Shown: positions 1-8,943, counted from the stretch's first letter. The stretch is 64,000 bases of DNA from Bacteroides sp. (GCF_030151085.1 NZ_JASLER010000008.1:16611-80610), one strand, 5' to 3'. The notes: generated from the sequence alone by a model not told the origin. Numbers and translations are program-made.

Positions 1-675
1 TTTATCAGTCTGATCATACTGTTGCTGTATGTCATTTTGCATATTATTCTTTATATTCACAAGCAGTTTCTTATACTCTCGTTTATCAGTCGTATTGGGT
101 ACGTTAGCACGTAATCCCTTTTTCGGATTCGGATCATAGTTGAACTCTCCTTGCATCCAAAAAATTGCAGGACAAATGATCTTCGCATTTGCTTGGGCAG
201 CTATCTTGGCTGCCGATTGCAATGACGTTTCAAACTCTTTATACGCAGTACGCGTTTCCGACTCTTTGGAGAGTTCTTCTACGCTTGCTCCGCTCACCCC
301 TACCGATGTAGCTAGAATGTTGGGCATCTTGGGTTGTTTCAACCGAAGATGGTTGACGGCTCCCAGTAATGGACATTCGGCTATAGTACCTGCTTGCCTA
401 CTCTTGAAATGCTTCTCATGAGCAAAAGCCTCGGAAACAGTTCCCACCAAGGGTTCAAATGTAAGTTCTCCTGTGTTTCCATAGTTTATCCACACTTGGT
501 TACCCAACATGTAATTGCCTTTGAGGTGTTCCGTTGAGATAACCGGATAGGCTTGATGTCCCGTCGAAAGACTCTGCCCATTCATTACGAATTGCATAAA
601 CACTCGATCTTTGTCTCCCTCAGAAGCAAACAGAGAAGTACAGCAGAATAGGATAAAAAGAAATACTTTCTTCAT
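1..675 (-). CDS. SGNH/sialate O-acetylesterase-like secreted hydrolase (3' end beyond window)
   Basis: An open frame runs from an ATG at 675 leftwards without a stop to the window edge (225 codons), so the C-terminus is missing. The N-terminus is a signal peptide (MKKVFLFILFCCTSLFAS), so the product is exported. An NGQS block near residue 33 fits SGNH block I and a later FWMQGE block fits the W-x-QGE segment of the SASA (sialate O-acetylesterase, DUF303) group. In such enzymes the first block supplies the nucleophilic serine that removes acetyl groups from sugars or sialic acids; the substrate here is inferred only. It diverges from the ROK/MFS/SIS operon. The catalytic Asp/His block expected near the C-terminus lies outside the window, so activity cannot be judged. 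Confidence 0.75.
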   Translation of the reverse strand, partial: MKKVFLFILFCCTSLFASEGDKDRVFMQFVMNGQSLSTGHQAYPVISTEHLKGNYMLGNQVWINYGNTGELTFEPLVGTVSEAFAHEKHFKSRQAGTIAECPLLGAVNHLRLKQPKMPNILATSVGVSGASVEELSKESETRTAYKEFETSLQSAAKIAAQANAKIICPAIFWMQGEFNYDPNPKKGLRANVPNTTDKREYKKLLVNIKNNMQNDIQQQYDQTDK

Positions 676-707
676 GATTACATATATTAAGTATATTAAG
701 ATTAACG

Positions 708-809
708 TCATTTGTCCATGCTTCGAGTCAGCAGAATCTCTCTATGCAACATCTTGGTTGCCTCGCTCGTGAGCCAATAGTAATGATTGGAGACATACCA
801 TCGATTCAT
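708..809 (-). CDS. Possible 33-residue ORF upstream of the esterase
   Basis: An ATG at 809 opens a 33-codon frame ending in TGA at 708, 32 bases before the esterase start and on the same strand. It is rich in aromatic and polar residues near its start (NRWYVSNHYYW) and has no signal peptide or membrane segment. It could be a leader peptide, a remnant of a decayed gene or chance. I recognise no family and see no TAnnTTTG box just upstream. Confidence 0.2.
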   Translation of the reverse strand: MNRWYVSNHYYWLTSEATKMLHREILLTRSMDK

Positions 810-1056
810 AGTGATTATAATTTAAATAAAAAATTCTATGTATTCGAAACACATTACAAAGAAAAGCTCCTAGCATTAATTTAAACCTTAATATTCCATT
901 AAATTAGGGTTAATGTATTGAATTAATGTGTTTTCCTTTCCAAAGGCCCCAATATCCTTAGCAGCACACTATCATACTTTTTCACCTACCTAAGAAAACA
1001 TTTTATTGATACAAAGAAAAGTTTTCTTTATCGCAAGAAAAACTATATATCAAAAC

Positions 1057-1139
1057 TTGAAATATAAATTTCAAGCCGTGAAATATAGAATTCAGCTAAT
1101 GAAATATATGTTTCAAGCCCTGAAATATAGATTGACTAG
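1057..1139. repeat. Four-copy tandem repeat, period about 21 bp, core TGAAATATA
   Basis: The 9-mer TGAAATATA starts at 1059, 1079, 1100 and 1121. Copies 1 and 3 continue into TTTCAAGC, so those units are themselves nearly palindromic (TTGAAAT...ATTTCAA). The helical-turn spacing would suit cooperative protein binding, but it lies about 350 bp upstream of the next gene. It could equally be a decayed dispersed repeat. Confidence 0.8.
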
Positions 1140-1429
1140 TAACTAAGAAATGTTTCGGAAGCGTAGCAAGAAAGTTTACTTCAAATAAAAGAAAAGTTTG
1201 GTAATCACTCAAAAATAGCTAAGCACATGATTTCTAGCGTAATTTGTTAACGAACACAAACACAACTATTTTATGCTGTACAAAAAAATGTTACCAACAT
1301 TGATTATAAAGCATTTAATACACCAAGCACACACCTCCGTCTGCCAGTATTAAATATTAATTAGTGATTAGTGACATATATTACACACAAATTACTCCAT
1401 TTACATACATGCAGATTGAAATAAATCCA

Positions 1430-1437
1430 TAGCTTTG
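1430..1437 (+). promoter_or_regulatory. Probable -7 promoter box (TAGCTTTG) of ROK-MFS-SIS operon
   Basis: TAGCTTTG matches the Bacteroides TAnnTTTG consensus and lies 41 bases before the ROK start codon. No well-placed TTTG -33 element is visible, so this rests on the -7 box and its position. Confidence 0.5.
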
Positions 1438-1478
1438 CATACAACCTTAGTAAATCAACCTATTAATACTATACTATC

Positions 1479-2441
1479 ATGGCAACAATTGCACTGGACA
1501 TCGGTGGCACCAAAATAGCCAGCGCTATTTTTCTTCCTGACGGAAGTATGCTATTCAACCGGAAACGACTATTAAAAGGACGAACCGGGCACGAAGTAGG
1601 TAAACTTGCTGCGGATATACTGGACAAACTACTTACGGTAGCCCGCAGAAGCCGCATACAGATCGATGGCGTAGGTATTTGCATCCCCGGAATCGTTTAT
1701 TCTCAAACTAACCGGGTGTGGGCGCCCAATATCCCCGGATGGGATAACTACCCGTTATATGAAGAACTACGTAGAGTAACCCCGGCGAACATAAATATAT
1801 ACATTGATAGCGACCGTACTTGCTATATGTATGGAGAAATGTGGCAAGGTGCCGCCAAAGATTGCCATAGCGCCATATTTATTGCGGTAGGTACAGGTAT
1901 AGGTGCCGGCATCATCATTGACGGGCATGTACTCCACGGTGCTAGCGACATTATAGGTGCAACCGGGTGGATGGCTTTGCAACCTCCTTATAAAGAAGAA
2001 TACGATGCCTGCGGATGCTTTGAATACTACGCATCGGGCAATGGCATCGGCGCCAGAGTGCGGGATGCAGTACGTGCTAATAAAGCATACAAAGGACGTT
2101 TACGCCAAAAACCAATCTGCCGTATTTCTGCCTACGACGTATTCAGCGCTTTCAATGAAAAAGATCCGATTGCAGTTTCCGTTTTACAAAAAGCGGTTGA
2201 AATGTGGGGTATGGCTGCCGCCAATTTTGTCAGCTTGCTTAATCCGCAAAAGATAATATGGGGCGGAGGGGTATTCGGTCCGGCCAGCATTTTCATAGAC
2301 GACATCTACAAAGAAGCCGGCAAATGGGCACAACCGCTCAGCATCAAGCAGGTAGAATTTGTACCTTCTCAATTATCCGGAAATGCCGGACTGATAGGAG
2401 CAGCGTTTCTTGCCATAAAGAATTATCTTTATAAAGAATAA
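1479..2441 (+). CDS. ROK-family sugar kinase (altered zinc motif)
   Basis: The N-terminal ALDIGGTK phosphate loop (residues 5-12) and a later VGTGIGAG loop place this 320-residue protein in the ROK family (glucokinase, N-acetylmannosamine or fructose kinases and NagC-like repressors). No helix-turn-helix precedes the kinase core, so it is more likely an enzyme than a repressor. The usual ROK zinc cluster (GH followed by CxCGxxGCxE) is degraded: the segment after IGATG is W rather than a His-containing GEIGH-like motif, and only ACGCFE remains of the cysteine block. It is the first gene of an operon; the MFS gene starts 2 bases after its stop. Substrate is unknown; the SIS-domain partner suggests an amino sugar or ketose. 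Confidence 0.8.
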   Translation: MATIALDIGGTKIASAIFLPDGSMLFNRKRLLKGRTGHEVGKLAADILDKLLTVARRSRIQIDGVGICIPGIVYSQTNRVWAPNIPGWDNYPLYEELRRVTPANINIYIDSDRTCYMYGEMWQGAAKDCHSAIFIAVGTGIGAGIIIDGHVLHGASDIIGATGWMALQPPYKEEYDACGCFEYYASGNGIGARVRDAVRANKAYKGRLRQKPICRISAYDVFSAFNEKDPIAVSVLQKAVEMWGMAAANFVSLLNPQKIIWGGGVFGPASIFIDDIYKEAGKWAQPLSIKQVEFVPSQLSGNAGLIGAAFLAIKNYLYKE

Positions 2442-2443
2442 CC

Positions 2444-3589
2444 ATGAACAACTATCGTAAAAACCTTGTCTTCACAGCCGCATGCATCGGAATGTGTTTC
2501 TTTGGCATATCCATGATCACACTAGGTTCGGTGCTACCCGCACTGACAACCAAATTGGCTTTGGACAATCTGCAAGCCACTGCATTAGTCACCTTCCTGC
2601 CCCTTGGCATGTTGGTAGGTTCACTGGTCTTCGGACCCATTGTCGACCGCTTCGGACATAAAGCCTTATTAGTCCCCAGCTGTATCATTGTGCTATTAGG
2701 AATGGAGGGGCTTTCTTTCTTTAGTAGTATTCCGATGCTACAACTCTCCATCATCTGTATCGGTTTTGGAGGAGGCATTCTTAACGGAGAAACAAATGCT
2801 TTGGTAGCCGACATTTCGAACGAAGAAGAAAAAGGTTCCCGACTTAGCCTGCTAGGGATGTTCTACGGGTTGGGTGCACTGGGCATCCCTACCTTGCTGG
2901 GTGTACTATCCAAACATTACACTTTTGAAACTATTCTGCAAGGTATAGGAGTCATTATGCTAGCCGGCATTTTCTATTGCATTCCGATACGTTTTCCGGC
3001 ACCTAAGCAAGCACAAGGTTTCCCTGTGAAAAAAGGATTGGGATTGCTGAAAGAAAGTAGCTTGCTGCTACTCAGTTTTATACTCTTCTTCCAGAGCGGC
3101 ATCGAAGGAGTATGTAACAATTGGTCGACACTCTACTTTGGGCAAACCACAGATATTCCCGCTAATCAAGCATTAGTTGCATTGACCTGTATGGTAGCCG
3201 GATTGACAGTAGCGCGCATGTTACTGGTTATACTTTTCAAAAAAATAAAGCAGGAGACAGTACTTCTTTGCAGCCTTATACTTACCGCTATCGGTTTCGG
3301 TCTGCTGACTTTTTCTCCGGGATTTATACGAGCCGCCTCAGGCATGGTTCTGATTGGTGCCGGACTAGCCTCAACCTTCCCCGTAATATTGAGCATTCTC
3401 GGGAGTCGCTACGCGTCACTTTCGGGAACAGCCTTCGGAGTGGCACTAGTAATAGCCCTCATTGGCCAGACATTACTGAACAGCCTGATGGGAATAGCTT
3501 CACAAAACATCGGTATCGAAATATACCCCTATATGATGATTGCATCACTTATTATCATGCTCTTCTTGTTTAAACGTTCACTCAAATAA
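2444..3589 (+). CDS. MFS sugar transporter
   Basis: This 381-residue protein is almost entirely hydrophobic with about 12 predicted membrane spans. The loop between helices 2 and 3 reads FGPIVDRFGHK, the MFS signature, so it is an inner-membrane secondary carrier. Placement between a ROK kinase and a SIS-domain protein makes import of their sugar substrate its likely job, the kinase then trapping the sugar as a phosphate. The start codon lies 2 bases after the kinase stop, indicating translational coupling. Specificity cannot be read from sequence. Confidence 0.8.
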   Translation: MNNYRKNLVFTAACIGMCFFGISMITLGSVLPALTTKLALDNLQATALVTFLPLGMLVGSLVFGPIVDRFGHKALLVPSCIIVLLGMEGLSFFSSIPMLQLSIICIGFGGGILNGETNALVADISNEEEKGSRLSLLGMFYGLGALGIPTLLGVLSKHYTFETILQGIGVIMLAGIFYCIPIRFPAPKQAQGFPVKKGLGLLKESSLLLLSFILFFQSGIEGVCNNWSTLYFGQTTDIPANQALVALTCMVAGLTVARMLLVILFKKIKQETVLLCSLILTAIGFGLLTFSPGFIRAASGMVLIGAGLASTFPVILSILGSRYASLSGTAFGVALVIALIGQTLLNSLMGIASQNIGIEIYPYMMIASLIIMLFLFKRSLK

Positions 3590-3616
3590 ATTATTCACCT
3601 TTAAAAAAAAGACATT

Positions 3617-4378
3617 ATGTTAGCACTTGAATGGTTAAAAAACGCCCATGGTATCATGGAAAAGCTGGAAGCTACCCAGTTGGAAAACATTAAGAAAGCA
3701 GCTACAGCTATGGCAGATACAATTGAAGCCGATCGTTGGGTACATACATTTGGTTGTGGCCATGCAACGATCCCGGTTGAAGAGATGTATCCCCGTATTG
3801 GCAGTTTTGTAGGTTTCCATCCGCTTTGTGAATTGCCGTTGACGTTCTTCACTCAGATTATCGGTCAAATGGGTATCCACCAGTTTCTTTTTCTGGAAAG
3901 AACAGAAGGTTACGGACAAGCCATCATGAAGAACTATGACTTCGATACTAAAGATTGTTTGTGGCTCTTCTCTCACACGGGTATCAATGCCGTAAATATC
4001 GACATGGCGCTGGAAGCAAAAAAACGGGGTATGAAAGTCATCGTATACGGTTCGGCAAGCGAAACGGGTGATAAGCCTAGTCGTCATTCCAGTGGAAAGA
4101 ACCTTTTCCAACTAGCAGACATCGTGGTTGATTCATGCGTACCATTGGTGGATGCATCTGTACCCTTGAAAGATCATTTTGATAAAGTCGGTCCATTATC
4201 TACCCTGAGTTTCGTTACTATGGTATGGATGACTATCACTACCGTTGCCGAAATCCTTGCCGATCGTGGCGTACATCTGTACATCCATCCGTCACACAAC
4301 GTACCGGGTGACACCACCGCCCACGAACGCCTGGATGCTGCTATTGCCGAATATCAAAAGAAAGTAAAGATTCTCTAA
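3617..4378 (+). CDS. SIS-domain phosphosugar-binding protein (UPF0309-like)
   Basis: At 253 residues this fits single-SIS-domain proteins that bind or isomerise phosphosugars. Visible are an N-terminal helical part, a FGCGHA motif near residue 46, LFSHTGIN near 118-125 (the S/T-rich phosphate loop) and a GPLSTLS segment near 194. It resembles the UPF0309 group, whose reaction is not well established. It sits 27 bases after the MFS gene and is closed by a strong terminator, so the ROK-MFS-SIS trio is one transcript. Most likely it acts on the phosphorylated product of the ROK kinase. Confidence 0.75.
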   Translation: MLALEWLKNAHGIMEKLEATQLENIKKAATAMADTIEADRWVHTFGCGHATIPVEEMYPRIGSFVGFHPLCELPLTFFTQIIGQMGIHQFLFLERTEGYGQAIMKNYDFDTKDCLWLFSHTGINAVNIDMALEAKKRGMKVIVYGSASETGDKPSRHSSGKNLFQLADIVVDSCVPLVDASVPLKDHFDKVGPLSTLSFVTMVWMTITTVAEILADRGVHLYIHPSHNVPGDTTAHERLDAAIAEYQKKVKIL

Positions 4379-4436
4379 ACAAAGATATTCCAATCATCAT
4401 CTAATTCTTAATCATCATCTATGAGTGACGGACTCC

Positions 4437-4478
4437 CCCTCCCTGCTTTTTCCCCCAAGATAGCAGGGAGGGCTTTTT
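4437..4478 (+). terminator. Rho-independent terminator of ROK-MFS-SIS operon
   Basis: A perfect 11-bp stem (CCCTCCCTGCT at 4437-4447 with AGCAGGGAGGG at 4462-4472) is followed by CTTTTTAT. It lies 59 bases after the SIS gene stop. Confidence 0.9.
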
Positions 4479-4515
4479 ATAATTACACTTCTTCTCATGG
4501 CAATTCTTCTTTTTT

Positions 4516-4549
4516 CATTCTTCATTCTTCATTTTTTATCGTACCTTTG
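4516..4549 (+). promoter_or_regulatory. Promoter of dpp4-lipA with short tandem repeat
   Basis: TACCTTTG at 4542-4549 matches TAnnTTTG and lies 31 bases before the peptidase ATG. Where the -33 element should fall there is a 7-bp tandem repeat (CATTCTT at 4516-4522 and 4523-4529, then CATT). A change in copy number would move or remove the -33 region. Confidence 0.55.
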
Positions 4550-4580
4550 TACTCCAAGAGAATATTTATAGATGTAAGTT

Positions 4581-6794
4581 ATGAAACAAATAAGTATCAC
4601 ACTTCTTTTTTGCCTTTGCACATTATTCAGTTTTGCCCAAGGTGGCAGAGCACTCGACTTAAAAGAAATAGTATCAGGACAATTCTCCCCTGAAAACATT
4701 TATGGAGTCATCCCCATTCCGGGCGATGGAGAACATTATTCACAGATGAATGCGGAAGGTACGCAGATCATTAAATATTCCTTCAAAACAGGCAAACCGG
4801 TAGAAGTGTTGTTCGATGCCGCCACTGCACGCGAATGTCCCTTCAAGACTTTCAACAGCTACAGTTTCTCACCGGACGGTAACCAACTACTGATCGCAAC
4901 AGAAAAAACACCTATTTACCGCCATTCCTATACAGCCGTGCACTATCTTTATAGCCTGAAACGGAACTTGGATGGTAAAATCAATAACGTAGTACAAAAA
5001 CTTTCGGATGGTGGGCCGCAACAAGTACCTGTTTTTTCACCGGACGGCACTATGGTTGCCTTTGTACGTGATAACAACATCTACCTTGTTAAATTAATAT
5101 TCGGTAACAGCGAAAGCCAAATAACAGAGGATGGAAAACAGAACGAAGTATTGAACGGCATCCCCGACTGGGTATATGAAGAAGAATTCTCCTACAATAG
5201 AGCTTTGGAATTCAGTGCAGATAGCAAAATGCTTGCATTTGTCCGTTTCGACGAGACAGCTGTACCATCTTACACCTTCCCCGTATTTGCCGGAGAAGCA
5301 CCACACATTGCCGCCTACGAGAAATATCCCGGAGAATACACCTATAAATACCCAAAAACCGGAGAACCCAATTCCAAAGTTTCCGTACATACCTTCGATA
5401 TTAAATCTAAAGTAACCCGTAAACTGAATGTTCCGGTAGATGCTGACGGATATATTCCACGCATTCGTTTCACCGAAGATCCCAATAAACTGGCTATAAT
5501 GACATTGAACCGTCATCAAAACCGTTTTGACCTCTACTTTGCCGATCCGCGTAGTACAGTCTGCAAACTGGCATTGCGTGACGAAAGCGATACTTATATT
5601 AGAGAAAATGTCTTCGACAACATTATCTTCTACCCTGAGAATTTCAGTTTCGTTAGTGATAAGAGCGGGCACAGCCATTTATACTGGTACAGTATGGGTG
5701 GCAATCTACTGAAGCAACTGACCGCAGGCAACTATGAAGTGAAAGACTTCTTGGGTTATGATCCGGAAACCGGTAGCTTCTTTTATACCAGCAATGAGGA
5801 AAGCCCCATGCGCAAAGCCGTTTATAAAATAGATAGCAAAGGAAAGAAAGTAAAGCTCTCCAATCAAGTAGGCATCAATAACGCTATGTTCAGCACGGAC
5901 ATGAAGTATTTTATGAACCGTTACACTAATCTTAGTACGCCGATGGTTATCACATTAAATGACAATACAGGCAAAGCATTGTCTACCCTCGTAACCAACG
6001 ATATACTAAAACAAAAACTTGCAGGCTATAATGTACCTCAAAAGGAGTTCTTCTCATTCCAAACCTCAGACGGCACTACCCTGAACGGCTGGATGATGAA
6101 ACCTACAGATTTTTCAGCATCCAAAAAATATCCGGTATTAATGTTCCAATACAGCGGTCCCGGCTCACAGCAAGTACTCGACTCTTTCAACATCAGTTGG
6201 GAGACTTACATGGCATCACAAGGTTACATTGTAGTATGCGTTGATGGTCGCGGAACCGGAGGACGAGGTTCCGAGTTCGAGAAATGCACTTATCTCAATT
6301 TAGGTGTCAAGGAAGCCAAAGATCAGGTAGAGACTGCTCTTTATATGGGACGCCAGCCTTTTGTAGACAAAAACCGTATCGGCATCTGGGGTTGGAGTTT
6401 CGGAGGCTATATGACCATTATGAGCATGAGTGAAGGAACTCCTGTATTCAAAGCCGGAGCTGCCGTAGCCGCGGTAACCGATTGGAATTATTATGATACC
6501 GTCTATGGTGAACGCTTCATGCGTACGCCCAAAGAAAATGCCGAAGGCTACAAAGCTACATCAGCCTTTACGCGTGCCGACAAATTGCATGGCAACCTCC
6601 TACTGGTACATGGAATGGCAGACGACAACGTTCACTTCCAAAATTGTGCGGAATATGCCGAACACTTGGTACAACTTGGCAAGCAATTCGACATGCAGGT
6701 TTATACCAACCGTAATCATAGTATTTTCGGAGGCAATACACGCCTGCACCTTTATACTAAGTTGACTAACTTTTTCAATAAAGAACTGAAATAA
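4581..6794 (+). CDS. Dipeptidyl peptidase IV (S9B serine protease), exported
   Basis: This 737-residue protein has a signal peptide (residues 1 to about 19, ending FSFAQ), a beta-propeller domain and a C-terminal alpha/beta-hydrolase. The catalytic triad is readable: Ser606 in GWSFGG, Asp681 in GMADDNVHF and His713 in NRNHS. The glutamate pair that anchors the substrate amino terminus sits in DWVYEEEF at residues 200-202. It should therefore remove X-Pro or X-Ala dipeptides from peptide N-termini in the periplasm or at the surface. Bacteroides DPP4 enzymes are known to cleave host incretin-type peptides; whether this one does is inference. lipA starts 2 bases after its stop, an operon by spacing although the functions are unrelated. 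Confidence 0.93.
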   Translation: MKQISITLLFCLCTLFSFAQGGRALDLKEIVSGQFSPENIYGVIPIPGDGEHYSQMNAEGTQIIKYSFKTGKPVEVLFDAATARECPFKTFNSYSFSPDGNQLLIATEKTPIYRHSYTAVHYLYSLKRNLDGKINNVVQKLSDGGPQQVPVFSPDGTMVAFVRDNNIYLVKLIFGNSESQITEDGKQNEVLNGIPDWVYEEEFSYNRALEFSADSKMLAFVRFDETAVPSYTFPVFAGEAPHIAAYEKYPGEYTYKYPKTGEPNSKVSVHTFDIKSKVTRKLNVPVDADGYIPRIRFTEDPNKLAIMTLNRHQNRFDLYFADPRSTVCKLALRDESDTYIRENVFDNIIFYPENFSFVSDKSGHSHLYWYSMGGNLLKQLTAGNYEVKDFLGYDPETGSFFYTSNEESPMRKAVYKIDSKGKKVKLSNQVGINNAMFSTDMKYFMNRYTNLSTPMVITLNDNTGKALSTLVTNDILKQKLAGYNVPQKEFFSFQTSDGTTLNGWMMKPTDFSASKKYPVLMFQYSGPGSQQVLDSFNISWETYMASQGYIVVCVDGRGTGGRGSEFEKCTYLNLGVKEAKDQVETALYMGRQPFVDKNRIGIWGWSFGGYMTIMSMSEGTPVFKAGAAVAAVTDWNYYDTVYGERFMRTPKENAEGYKATSAFTRADKLHGNLLLVHGMADDNVHFQNCAEYAEHLVQLGKQFDMQVYTNRNHSIFGGNTRLHLYTKLTNFFNKELK

Positions 6795-6796
6795 AA

Positions 6797-7669
6797 ATGG
6801 GCGACAGAATACGCAAGCCAGAATGGCTTAAAATAAGTATTGGTGCCAATGAGCGTTATACCGAAACAAAGCGGATTGTTGAATCCCATTGTCTTCATAC
6901 CATTTGCAGCAGTGGACGCTGCCCGAACATGGGCGAATGCTGGGGAAAAGGTACCGCCACATTCATGATCGGTGGCGATATTTGCACGCGTTGCTGCAAA
7001 TTCTGTAACACGCAAACAGGCAAACCTTTACCCTTGGACGACAATGAGCCGACTCATGTTGCCGAGTCTATTGCTTTGATGAAACTTTCCCATGCCGTCA
7101 TCACTTCTGTTGACCGAGACGACTTGCCTGATCTTGGAGCGGCTCATTGGGCACAGACCATTCAAGAGATCAAGCGTTTGAATCCCGAAACTACCGTTGA
7201 AGTCCTGATTCCGGATTTTCAAGGAAGAAAAGAACTCATTACTCAAGTAATAGAAGCCCAACCGGAGATAATCTCCCATAATATGGAAACCGTAAGACGT
7301 ATCACTCCTTTGGTACGCAGTGCCGCCCGATATGACACCAGCCTTGAGGTTTTACGCCAAATAGCGGAAAGTGCTATTACTACCAAGTCCGGCATTATGG
7401 TTGGTTTGGGTGAAACCCAAGAAGAAGTAGAAGAATTAATGGACGATCTTCGTTTAGTAGGCTGCCATATCCTAACTATCGGACAGTATCTACAACCTAC
7501 TCACAGGCACTATCCGGTAGCAGAATATATTACACCAACGCAATTCGCCCTTTACAAGCAAATTGGATTGGAAAAAGGATTTACCCAAGTAGAAAGTGCT
7601 CCCTTAGTGCGTTCATCATATCATGCAGAAAAGTCAGTGCAATATCTACAAAAAAAGACTCAAAAGTAG
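6797..7669 (+). CDS. lipA: Lipoyl synthase
   Basis: This radical-SAM enzyme inserts two sulfurs into protein-bound octanoyl groups to make the lipoyl cofactor of 2-oxoacid dehydrogenases and the glycine cleavage system. Both iron-sulfur sites are visible: the auxiliary cluster motif Cx4Cx5C (Cys37, Cys42, Cys48) and the radical-SAM CTRCCKFC motif (Cys63, Cys67, Cys70). A C-terminal RSSYHAEK segment supplies the conserved serine of lipoyl synthases. Its 290 residues are normal for the family. The ATG follows the dpp4 stop by 2 bases, so the gene is probably read from the upstream promoter. No lipB or lplA is in the window. Confidence 0.95.
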   Translation: MGDRIRKPEWLKISIGANERYTETKRIVESHCLHTICSSGRCPNMGECWGKGTATFMIGGDICTRCCKFCNTQTGKPLPLDDNEPTHVAESIALMKLSHAVITSVDRDDLPDLGAAHWAQTIQEIKRLNPETTVEVLIPDFQGRKELITQVIEAQPEIISHNMETVRRITPLVRSAARYDTSLEVLRQIAESAITTKSGIMVGLGETQEEVEELMDDLRLVGCHILTIGQYLQPTHRHYPVAEYITPTQFALYKQIGLEKGFTQVESAPLVRSSYHAEKSVQYLQKKTQK

Positions 7670-7722
7670 AACATTTTATCTCACAAGTTGTTAATTTAGA
7701 AAACGACAAAATAGTGCGGATA

Positions 7723-8841
7723 ATGGGTCATCAAAAAGTTCTATCATCAAAGTTCAATATGTCATTGGGATTTATCCCCGTTATTATATCCATTTTACTG
7801 TGCGAGTTCATAACGCAGGACATATCTATCTACATCGGCACTGGTGTGGGTGTTTTACTTTGTCTTTATACATGGCGGTACAAAGGCATGCATGTTCCAC
7901 AAATCATGCTTTTTTGTACTACTGGAATGCTATTGCTATTATCACTCACCACGGTCTTTATATCGAATTATTGTCCTCGTTTTATGTTTCCATTTACTCT
8001 GGAAATCAGTGCAATCATCCCTCCTCTCATCATTTTCCTGAATCGAAAACGTTTTCTCGATTACCACACTGCACAGTCCGGACAAAGTTGCAAACAACTT
8101 TTTGTACAAGGGGCTGAAGCTGCTATCGTCTCTGCACGTGTAGTACTTATTATAAGTATTCTGCATTTCCTGATTATTTTACTTGCAGTTCTTATTCAAT
8201 ATCCTTTAGGCGAAATCACACGATTTATTCTATTCAGACTAGCCCCTCCCACAGTTTTTATTCTAAGTATTATATTCAATCAGATTGGAATTCATTACTT
8301 CAATGCAGTAATGAAACATACTGTTTTCGTACCGGTAGTCAACAAAAAAGGAGACGTTATTGGAAAAGCAATAGCTGCGGAAGCCATCAATCGTAAAAAC
8401 GAATATATTAATCCCGTAATCAGAATTGCGGTTGCCGCTCATGGAATGCTTTTTCTTCTACCCCGCCCTCAATGCACCACACTTGAAAAAGGAAAAATCG
8501 ACCTGTTAATGGAAGGTTATTTGCTGTATGGAGAGAATCTGGAGCAAGGCGCAAGCAGAATATTACGGCAAGTATTACCTAAAGCCCCATTAAGCAATTT
8601 GTACTTTAACTTCATGTACCATTTCGAAAATGAAGCCACCAACCGTTTAATTTATCTGTTTACTTTAGATTTAGATGATGATTCAATCTTATGCAATGAA
8701 GCATTCAAAGGAGGAAAGTTATGGACTTTCCAGCAGATAGAACATAATTTAAATCGCAACTTCTTTAGCCACTGCTTCGAGTGCGAATACGAGCATTTGA
8801 AGTCCATTATCAATACAAGAGAGAAATATAAGGAAATATAG
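7723..8841 (+). CDS. Unknown membrane protein with cytoplasmic C-terminal domain
   Basis: I do not recognise this protein. The first 200 residues hold about six hydrophobic segments, four near the N-terminus and two after residue 140; the remaining 170 residues are hydrophilic and rich in aromatic and acidic residues (for example FTLDLDDDS). A GTG nine bases upstream (7714) is an alternative start; I prefer the ATG at 7723. It follows lipA by 53 bases on the same strand and may belong to that transcript. A 12-bp hairpin follows it. No catalytic motif is evident. Confidence 0.65.
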   Translation: MGHQKVLSSKFNMSLGFIPVIISILLCEFITQDISIYIGTGVGVLLCLYTWRYKGMHVPQIMLFCTTGMLLLLSLTTVFISNYCPRFMFPFTLEISAIIPPLIIFLNRKRFLDYHTAQSGQSCKQLFVQGAEAAIVSARVVLIISILHFLIILLAVLIQYPLGEITRFILFRLAPPTVFILSIIFNQIGIHYFNAVMKHTVFVPVVNKKGDVIGKAIAAEAINRKNEYINPVIRIAVAAHGMLFLLPRPQCTTLEKGKIDLLMEGYLLYGENLEQGASRILRQVLPKAPLSNLYFNFMYHFENEATNRLIYLFTLDLDDDSILCNEAFKGGKLWTFQQIEHNLNRNFFSHCFECEYEHLKSIINTREKYKEI

Positions 8842-8849
8842 CAGAAACA

Positions 8850-8899
8850 AGTAAAGAGTAAGTAATAATCAGCTATTCCATAATATTTTACTCTTTACT
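8850..8899. other. Hairpin after the membrane-protein gene
   Basis: AGTAAAGAGTAA at 8850-8861 pairs perfectly with TTACTCTTTACT at 8888-8899. No T-run follows on either strand, so it may be an RNA 3'-end stabiliser rather than a classic terminator. Confidence 0.5.
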
Positions 8900-8943
8900 C
8901 TACAAAAAAAGGCAGAAAGCATCCTCCAAATAATATATTTCTC

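Larger units (their letters stand above)
810..1478. other. AT-rich intergenic region between divergent genes
   Basis: This 0.67 kb stretch separates the minus-strand esterase from the plus-strand ROK operon. I see no credible gene in it. It holds a four-copy tandem repeat (1057-1139), a short ATTAGTG-type repeat near 1360-1373 and a -7-like promoter box at 1430-1437. Confidence 0.6.

Noticed and set aside
4421..4693. 90-codon ORF over the terminator before dpp4
   Set aside because: It runs through a terminator stem and into dpp4 in another frame.
5094..5678. 194-codon frame antisense to the DPP4 propeller
   Set aside because: It overlaps a certain coding sequence throughout and shows no recognisable domain.
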